Assembly: GCA_002305955.1 (NCBI GenBank)
Contig: DBRH01000015.1
Span: 17,134 to 28,207, forward strand
DNA: 11,074 bases
Origin: Kosmotogaceae bacterium UBA1373
GTDB taxonomy: Bacteria > Thermotogota > Thermotogae > Petrotogales > Kosmotogaceae
Reading direction: 5' to 3'
Of the stretch, positions 6,547 to 11,074 are shown in pieces. Numbering within the stretch: the first letter of the stretch is position 1; every line of letters begins with the position of its first letter. The notes under the pieces were generated by a model, which saw only the letters and a list, made by a program, of their open reading frames with translations, searched no databases and was not told the origin of the DNA. The position numbers and the translations under genes are program-made.

Positions 6547-7878
6547 ATGAAAGAATTCACACGGCGGATGCTTTCTATTGCGATCCCCATAACACTACAA
6601 AATCTTATATCCACAGGTCTCAACCTGGTTGATAACCTGATGGTCGGACAGCTTGGCACAACGGCGATCGCGGCCGTCGGACTGGTTAACCAGGTAGTCT
6701 TTATTTTGAACCTCTTCACTTTCGGGGCATCCAGCGGCGCCGGGATCTTCGTTTCCCAGTACTGGGGCAAGCGCGACGAAAAGAGTATAGAGAGAACGCT
6801 GGGACATATAATATACATCACCATGGGTGCGGCAACGGTCTTCTTCGTGCTCCTATACGTCTTTCCCGAGGGGATTTTGAAGATCTTCACCTCCGACACC
6901 GAAGTGATAAGGCTCGGTACGGAATACGCACGTCCCGTGGCCTTCTCGACTTTTCTGACGTCTTTCTCCTTCATTATGGCGATGGCTCTGAGAACGGTCG
7001 AAAAGGCGCGGATACCGCTGTACATAAGTCTGGTGGCCCTTTCAATAAACACCGTGGGCAACTACATACTGATCTTCGGTCTCGGTTCGATTCCGGCCAT
7101 GGGAGTTTTCGGCGCTTCCGTCGCCACACTGGTGGCCAGAATTGCCGAGTTTTTCATCTTTTTGTATATCGCCCTGAGAAGATTAACACCCATAAGGTTC
7201 ACCCTGTGGGCCTTCAGGTTCGACGGCCCATTTTTCAGGCGGCTAATGAAGTACGCGACGCCCGTGATCTTCAACGAGTTTCTCTGGAGCCTTGGAGTCA
7301 CAGTCTATTCGCTGGTGATGGCCAGGATGGGGACTGAGTTCATCGCCGCCAGAAACATTTCCAGCACGATAGAAAACTTCGGGTTCGTTATCTTTGGAGG
7401 ACTGGCATCGGCCACGGTGGTGATGGTGGGCTCAGAGCTGGGAAGAAACAATTTCACGCAGGCCAGGTTCAATGCGCGAAAGCTGATTCAGCTTACCGTG
7501 ATCACGGCTGTCGCCACGGGGCTGATGATAATCTTCCTCTCGCGTTTCATCGTACAACTCTATAACATCGATCAGACTCTCAAGGATATCGTGCTGACAG
7601 TAGTAGTCATAGTGGGACTTGCCCAACCGATAAAGATGTTCAACGCCGTCAACATCGTGGGGATATTGCGGAGCGGCGGCGATACGAAGGCCGCCATGCT
7701 AATGGAGATCTTCTCTCTCTGGGGTGTCGGAATCCCCCTAGTCGCGATCGCCGGGCTGGTTCTGAAGTGGTCTCTTCCGGCCGTTTATATCGTGATGATG
7801 GTCGAGGAGCTGGTCAAGGCGATACTGGGCATCTGGAGAACGAAGACCGGGAAGTGGGTACGGAACGTGGTCGATTGA
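6547..7878 (+). CDS. MATE family multidrug/cation efflux transporter
   Basis: A 443-residue polytopic inner-membrane protein of the standard MATE length, with about twelve hydrophobic segments in two homologous halves. N-terminal family features include Pro-Ile-Thr-Leu-Gln-Asn in helix 1, then Asp-Asn-Leu-Met-Val-Gly-Gln-Leu-Gly, and the loop Gln-Tyr-Trp-Gly-Lys-Arg-Asp. The segment near residues 170-200 reads Gly-Asn-Tyr-Ile-Leu-Ile-Phe-Gly, then Met-Gly-Val-Phe-Gly-Ala-Ser-Val-Ala-Thr, typical of this family. The second half starts near residue 230. Such proteins export cationic drugs or metabolites using sodium or proton gradients; substrate and coupling ion cannot be told here. It has its own promoter and a strong AGGAGG site, and ends before a palindromic terminator, so it is probably monocistronic. 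Confidence 0.92.
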   Translation: MKEFTRRMLSIAIPITLQNLISTGLNLVDNLMVGQLGTTAIAAVGLVNQVVFILNLFTFGASSGAGIFVSQYWGKRDEKSIERTLGHIIYITMGAATVFFVLLYVFPEGILKIFTSDTEVIRLGTEYARPVAFSTFLTSFSFIMAMALRTVEKARIPLYISLVALSINTVGNYILIFGLGSIPAMGVFGASVATLVARIAEFFIFLYIALRRLTPIRFTLWAFRFDGPFFRRLMKYATPVIFNEFLWSLGVTVYSLVMARMGTEFIAARNISSTIENFGFVIFGGLASATVVMVGSELGRNNFTQARFNARKLIQLTVITAVATGLMIIFLSRFIVQLYNIDQTLKDIVLTVVVIVGLAQPIKMFNAVNIVGILRSGGDTKAAMLMEIFSLWGVGIPLVAIAGLVLKWSLPAVYIVMMVEELVKAILGIWRTKTGKWVRNVVD

Positions 7879-7900
7879 GGCCGCAGATTTTCAAATAAAG

Positions 7901-7924
7901 CGGGCGCACCGGCCGGTGCGCCCG
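7901..7924. terminator. Perfect 24-base palindrome, probable bidirectional terminator
   Basis: The two 12-base halves are exact reverse complements and very GC-rich, folding to a stem of about 10 pairs with a GGCC tip. It lies 22 bases after the MATE stop and 27 bases after the end of the convergent dipeptidase gene. T-rich tails are modest on each side: TTGTT on the plus strand, and CTTTATTT on the minus strand. The position between convergent genes supports a shared terminator. Confidence 0.75.
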
Positions 7925-7951
7925 TTGTTAGGCTTGATTTACTCTCTCACT

Positions 7952-9337
7952 TCAAGATTGCAGGAACCTGAGGAAGAGCTGAGCGTAAATCCTGGCGACC
8001 ATCAGTATATCGTCTATGGAAACTCTCTCGTTCGGCTGGTGAGCCCTCTCGATACCCCCTGGAAACAGAGCCCCGAAGGCCGCGGCGTTCGGCACCGCCC
8101 TTGCGTAAGTTCCGCCGCCGATGGCTATCGGGTCTTCGTCGTGGTCGGTCATCTCTCTGTACACTTGCCTGCACATTTTGACCAGATCGGAGTCGGGCGA
8201 GACGTATAGAGGGTTCTTGTTGTTGTGCATCTCAACCCTGCACCCTTTGAAGGCTTCTTCGATCTGGGTCCTTACCATGGCTTCGTTGAAGAAGACCGGA
8301 TAGCGTATGTTGATGACCAGCTTTATCTCGCCGCCGCCGAGCTTCATGGTTCCGAGGTTGAGTGTCAATTCGCCCGACATCGAGTCCCTTCCGGCTATCC
8401 CCAGAGATTCGCCGAAGAATTCGTAGCCGATCTTCGACCTCACCAGATGCAGGAAATTGCCCAGCTCTCGATCGGAGAAGGGTAGATCGGCCAGTAGATC
8501 TACCAGAGCGGCTAGAGCGCTGTGACCCTTGTAAGGTGTCGAACCGTGGGCCGATACGCCCGTGAAAGAGACTTCCACCTTTCCGGCCGATTCCCTGACC
8601 TCGATTCTTGCCTCGTTCGAGGGCTTGAAGTTCTTTATTTTGTCGAAAACGTCCGGTGTTACGCCCTTCAAAACGGCCCTGGCGATCGATGCCACCATGT
8701 TGGCCGCCTCTCCGGCCTGGAGCGACTCTATCACCAGTCCCTCGCCGTCGTTGCCCGCGCGGGAGGATATCGTATAACTGACGATTCCCTTTTCGGCGAA
8801 GATGACGGGAAATTCGGCGTCGGGAGTGACCGACATGTCGGGTATCTCTTCGTGCTTGACGTAGTACTTCATGCACTCCCAGCCCGACTCTTCGTTGGTT
8901 CCGAAGATAAGCCTGATTCTCTTTGAGGGGTTTGGACAGTGCTCTTTGATGGCTTTGAGAGCGTAGAGGGCCGCTATCATTGGGCCCTTGTCGTCCTGAG
9001 TGCCTCTCCCCCATATCTCTCCATCCTTAACCAGGCCGCTGTATGGAGGCACTTCCCAGCCTTCGCCTTCCGGCACGACATCCAGATGGCCCAGAACTCC
9101 GAAGGTCTTTCCCGAGCCGAAATCGACTATCCCGACGTAACCTTCGGCGTTTCTGGCCTGAAAGCCCAGTTTTCCGGCCAGTTCCACGGTATGTTCGAGC
9201 GATTTCTTAATGCCCTCGCCGAAAGGTCCTCCCTCCACCGGATTCTCCCTAACCGATTTGATTTTGATGGATTCGGAAATCGAATTCACCATTTCGTCTT
9301 TCAATGAAAGTACCAGATCGTCCAGCTTCTTGTCCAT
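7952..9337 (-). CDS. pepV: M20 family dipeptidase, PepV-like
   Basis: A 461-residue cytosolic metallopeptidase, the usual length for PepV/Sapep-type enzymes, which cleave dipeptides and some related short peptides using two zinc or manganese ions. Motifs appear in the expected order: Gly-His84-Leu-Asp86-Val-Val-Pro (metal ligand and catalytic Asp), Gly-Arg-Gly-Thr-Gln-Asp115-Asp-Lys-Gly (bridging ligand), Asn-Glu149-Glu150-Ser-Gly (general base and ligand), Pro-Asp173-Ala-Glu-Phe-Pro (ligand), and Ala-His433-Gln-Pro-Asn-Glu near the C-terminus (ligand). The lid domain lies between about 185 and 385. It starts 3 bases after the upstream guanylyltransferase stop, with GGGGG in the end of that gene as its ribosome binding site, so they form one operon. 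Intracellular peptide breakdown would suit an amino-acid fermenter. Confidence 0.92.
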   Translation of the reverse strand: MDKKLDDLVLSLKDEMVNSISESIKIKSVRENPVEGGPFGEGIKKSLEHTVELAGKLGFQARNAEGYVGIVDFGSGKTFGVLGHLDVVPEGEGWEVPPYSGLVKDGEIWGRGTQDDKGPMIAALYALKAIKEHCPNPSKRIRLIFGTNEESGWECMKYYVKHEEIPDMSVTPDAEFPVIFAEKGIVSYTISSRAGNDGEGLVIESLQAGEAANMVASIARAVLKGVTPDVFDKIKNFKPSNEARIEVRESAGKVEVSFTGVSAHGSTPYKGHSALAALVDLLADLPFSDRELGNFLHLVRSKIGYEFFGESLGIAGRDSMSGELTLNLGTMKLGGGEIKLVINIRYPVFFNEAMVRTQIEEAFKGCRVEMHNNKNPLYVSPDSDLVKMCRQVYREMTDHDEDPIAIGGGTYARAVPNAAAFGALFPGGIERAHQPNERVSIDDILMVARIYAQLFLRFLQS

Positions 9338-9340
9338 CGT

Positions 9341-10357
9341 TCATCCCCCTTGCTGTTTTATGATCTCTTTTATAGTCTGCGACTCGCCCCTTCTGCATAC
9401 CAGCGTACCTTCGCCCGACATAACGACGATGTAGCCCTCGATGCTCGAGATACCGACTCTGGTCTGCGTATAGTTGACCAGAAGGCAGTTCTTCACGTCG
9501 TGCGTCGAGAACTTCCCGATGACGGCGTTTCCATTTCCATCTTTGTGGAGAAGTTCGTACACCGCGTCCCAGGAGCCTATATCGTTCCAGTAGAAGCTCG
9601 CGGGGACCGTGGCGACGTTCGAGGTTTTCTCCATCAGGCCGTAATCTATCGATATGCGCGGGACCTTTTCGTAGATCTCTTCGATTCTCGACGGATTGTT
9701 TTTCAACTCCAGCATCGCTTCGTACAGCTCCGGCAGGTGTTTCGAAAGCTCCCTGTCGAAGACTCTTTTCTTCCAGACGAACATACCGGAATTCCAGTAA
9801 AACTTACCCGACTGGAAGTATTGCTGGGCCGTCTCGTAATCCGGTTTTTCATGGAACTTCCTGACGGCGAAAACCTCTTCGTGCTCGCTCAGGCAGGCTC
9901 CCCTCTCTATGTAACCGTAGCCCGTGTTGGGTGAGGTGGGAGTGATTCCGATAGTTACCAGCGCTTCGTGTTCACCGGCGTATTCTATGGCCGTCTTAAT
10001 GGTCCGCAGGAAGGTTTCTTCATCCCTGATTATGTGGTCCGACGGGACTATGACCATTATGTCGTCGTCCTCGAACCTGGTGCTCCCGAGGGCGATCGCG
10101 GGTGCAGTGTTTCTTCCGGCCGGTTCGAATATGACGTTATCTCCCTTGAATAGAGGGGTGTAGTACTGGATCAAGGGGAACTGCTCTCTGGTAGTGATAA
10201 TAAGCATTTCGCTCGTCAGTTTTTCCATTCTTTCGATGGTCTCTTCAATCATGGTTTTGGCCGATCCGAAATGGTGGAACTGCTTAGGTCTCTTCTCGCT
10301 GCTCACGGGCCAGAGTCGCTCGCCGATACCTCCCGCCATGATGAGGGTCTTAACCAT
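9341..10357 (-). CDS. manC: Mannose-1-phosphate guanylyltransferase (GDP-mannose synthesis)
   Basis: A 338-residue cytosolic nucleotidyltransferase making GDP-mannose from mannose-1-phosphate and GTP, for glycans, exopolysaccharide or mannosylated compatible solutes. The signature at residues 8-27 (Ala-Gly-Gly-x-Gly-x-Arg-Leu-Trp-Pro, then Arg-Pro-Lys-Gln-Phe) is diagnostic. Further family motifs follow: Pro-Ser-Asp-His, Tyr-Gly-Tyr-Ile, Phe-His-Glu-Lys-Pro-Asp, Trp-Asn-Ser-Gly-Met-Phe, Ser-Ile-Asp-Tyr, and Trp-Asn-Asp-Ile-Gly-Ser-Trp. It is the short form without the C-terminal phosphomannose isomerase cupin domain of bifunctional ManC/AlgA enzymes. ATG 10357 is chosen because GGGGGAG lies 5 bases upstream and the family motif begins right after it. 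The open frame continues 48 codons upstream, but those residues are not family-like and cover promoter sequence. It is first in a two-gene operon with the dipeptidase. Confidence 0.93.
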   Translation of the reverse strand: MVKTLIMAGGIGERLWPVSSEKRPKQFHHFGSAKTMIEETIERMEKLTSEMLIITTREQFPLIQYYTPLFKGDNVIFEPAGRNTAPAIALGSTRFEDDDIMVIVPSDHIIRDEETFLRTIKTAIEYAGEHEALVTIGITPTSPNTGYGYIERGACLSEHEEVFAVRKFHEKPDYETAQQYFQSGKFYWNSGMFVWKKRVFDRELSKHLPELYEAMLELKNNPSRIEEIYEKVPRISIDYGLMEKTSNVATVPASFYWNDIGSWDAVYELLHKDGNGNAVIGKFSTHDVKNCLLVNYTQTRVGISSIEGYIVVMSGEGTLVCRRGESQTIKEIIKQQGG

Positions 10358-10386
10358 AAATTCTCCCCCTTTTTCTCGATTCGCTG

Positions 10387-10395
10387 TTAATAGCA
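10387..10395 (-). promoter_or_regulatory. Candidate extended -10 promoter for the manC-pepV unit
   Basis: On the minus strand TGC-TATTAA forms an extended -10 element 30 bases upstream of ATG 10357. No good -35 box is seen at 16-18 bases. The predicted leader contains the GGGGGAG ribosome binding site (10363-10369). Confidence 0.4.
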
Positions 10396-10481
10396 TACCA
10401 GAAAATGGCTGCTTTCCACGGAGGTTACGGGGAGTTATAGCGGTAAATGACGCATGACCGTAAAGAAAGAAGGACATAGAG

Positions 10482-10487
10482 TACAAT
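10482..10487 (+). promoter_or_regulatory. Candidate -10 element for kal-kce
   Basis: TACAAT matches the -10 consensus at five of six positions and lies 89 bases before GTG 10576. The -35 position is poor. A second box, TATAAA at 10557-10562, is too close: transcription from it would start at about 10569, after the GGGGG ribosome binding site, so it is less plausible. Confidence 0.35.
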
Positions 10488-10562
10488 ATTGAGTTCCACA
10501 TGCCTCTAACCGGTGTTGGTCAACTTTGCCAGGGCAGACTCGAAAAGGCAAAATTGTATAAA

Positions 10563-10567
10563 GGGGG
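10563..10567 (+). promoter_or_regulatory. Ribosome binding site that sets the kal start
   Basis: GGGGG lies 8 bases before GTG 10576. The longer in-frame alternative from ATG 10513 would add 21 residues not expected in this family and has no purine-rich site of its own. Confidence 0.6.
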
Positions 10568-10575
10568 TATGCAAA

Positions 10576-10968
10576 GTGAACAAAGTGATTCTCAGGATCA
10601 GAATGAGCCTTCACGACGCTCACTACGGAGGCAATCTAGTCGATGGGGCGAAGCTCCTGCAGCTGTTCGGCGATGTTGCGACCGAGCTGCTTATAAGAAA
10701 CGATGGCGACGAGGGACTGTTCAGGGCCTACGACAGTATCGAATTCCTCTCTCCCGTGTACGCCGGCGATTATATAGAGGTCACGGGCGAGATAGTTTCC
10801 AGGGGCAGGACATCGCGAAAGATGGTTTTCACGGCTACAAAGGTTATACAGGCCAGACCTGATATAAGCGATTCGGCGGCCGAGGTGCTGGACGAGCCGG
10901 TAGTCGTTTGCAGGGCGAGCGGTACATGTGTGGTTCCGCTGGATAAGCAGAGGCAAAAAGATGAATAA
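10576..10968 (+). CDS. kal: 3-aminobutyryl-CoA ammonia lyase (lysine fermentation)
   Basis: A 130-residue hot-dog-fold enzyme of family-typical length. It eliminates ammonia from L-3-aminobutyryl-CoA to give crotonyl-CoA in the 3,5-diaminohexanoate route of lysine fermentation. Recognisable segments are Arg-Met-Ser-x-His-Asp-Ala-His-Tyr-Gly-Gly-Asn-Leu-Val-Asp-Gly-Ala near residues 9-25, Leu-Phe-Gly-Asp-Val-Ala-Thr-Glu-Leu, the Ser-Pro-Val-Tyr-Ala-Gly-Asp segment, and Ala-Arg-Pro-Asp-Ile-Ser-Asp-Ser-Ala-Ala. The start is GTG 10576, set by GGGGG 8 bases upstream. Its last 8 bases overlap the start of kce, which makes its substrate, so the two are coupled. Crotonyl-CoA would feed butyrate formation or the electron-bifurcating acyl-CoA dehydrogenase outside the window. 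Confidence 0.92.
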   Translation: MNKVILRIRMSLHDAHYGGNLVDGAKLLQLFGDVATELLIRNDGDEGLFRAYDSIEFLSPVYAGDYIEVTGEIVSRGRTSRKMVFTATKVIQARPDISDSAAEVLDEPVVVCRASGTCVVPLDKQRQKDE

Positions 10969-11074
10969 ACTCATAATAACGGCGGCCCTGACTGGGGCCG
11001 AGGTGACCAGAGAGCAACAACCGGCCCTGCCGATAACGCCCGGGGAGATCGCGCAGGCGGCCTACGACTGTTAC
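10961..11074 (+). CDS. kce: 3-keto-5-aminohexanoate cleavage enzyme, N-terminal fragment (runs off the right edge)
   Basis: Only the first 38 codons are present. They read as the start of a BKACE-family protein: a Leu-Ile-Ile-Thr-Ala-Ala-Leu-Thr-Gly-Ala-Glu-Val-Thr beta strand and loop, a Pro-x-Leu-Pro-Ile-Thr-Pro segment, and then Glu-Ile-Ala-x-x-Ala-Tyr as the first helix. Kce condenses 3-keto-5-aminohexanoate with acetyl-CoA to give acetoacetate and L-3-aminobutyryl-CoA, the Kal substrate. The metal-binding and catalytic residues lie beyond the window. BKACE proteins act on several beta-keto acids, but the overlap with kal makes lysine fermentation the likely role. ATG 10961 has AGAGG about 8 bases upstream, inside kal. 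Confidence 0.85.
   Translation, partial: MNKLIITAALTGAEVTREQQPALPITPGEIAQAAYDCY

Noticed and set aside
6534..7061. 175-codon minus-strand frame opposite the MATE gene start
   Set aside because: It is antisense to the MATE coding sequence and crosses its ribosome binding site. No family motif is seen.
10358..10501. 48-codon N-terminal extension of the guanylyltransferase
   Set aside because: The residues are unlike the family, cover the promoter-like region, and have no ribosome binding site; ATG 10357 with GGGGGAG is far better.
10525..10552. Stem-loop in the kal leader (TTTGCC pairing with GGCAAA)
   Set aside because: The stem is only six pairs with a 16-base loop and no U-run or recognisable riboswitch core; too weak to call an RNA element.

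Overview
The window looks like chromosomal DNA from an anaerobic, fermentative bacterium. Promoters are sigma-70-like (TATAAT-type), ribosome binding sites are strong and purine-rich, and a GGDEF enzyme rules out an archaeon. Frequent AGA/AGG arginine and ATA isoleucine codons, lysine-fermentation genes and corrinoid-dependent methyl transfer would fit a Thermotogota member (Mesotoga/Kosmotoga-like) or a Synergistota amino-acid fermenter. That placement is inference and is not secured by any marker gene. I see no rRNA, tRNA, CRISPR array, insertion sequence or attachment site, and no gene-free stretch longer than about 220 bases.

Layout. (1) Positions 1-2358, minus strand: the N-terminal 786 residues of a single-chain Type IIG (Eco57I-like) restriction-modification enzyme, running off the left edge. 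(2) Positions 2528-5741, plus strand: a tight three-gene operon encoding a cobalamin-binding corrinoid protein, a uroporphyrinogen-decarboxylase-fold (MtaA/CmuA-like) methyltransferase, and a three-part protein made of a poorly known DUF1638-like N-terminal domain, a GAF-like domain and an intact GGDEF diguanylate cyclase. Both gene junctions are 4-base ATGA overlaps. (3) Positions 5772-6416, minus strand: a MgtC/SapB membrane protein, divergent from (4) a MATE efflux pump at 6547-7878, plus strand. (5) A perfect 24-base palindrome at 7901-7924 separates the pump from a convergent two-gene minus-strand unit: a PepV-like M20 dipeptidase (7952-9337) preceded by mannose-1-phosphate guanylyltransferase (9341-10357). 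(6) Positions 10576-11074, plus strand: kal and the start of kce, two consecutive steps of the 3,5-diaminohexanoate (lysine fermentation) pathway.

The most interesting unit is the corrinoid operon. Corrinoid protein plus URO-D-family methyltransferase is a standard pair for moving methyl groups from small methylated substrates. Here the pair is translationally coupled to a c-di-GMP synthase whose N-terminal region resembles a family often seen beside such methyltransferases. This suggests that methyl-group metabolism or corrinoid status is reported to second-messenger signalling. The methyltransferase also lacks the cysteines of the usual His-x-Cys...Cys zinc site, so its chemistry or substrate may differ from the characterised members.
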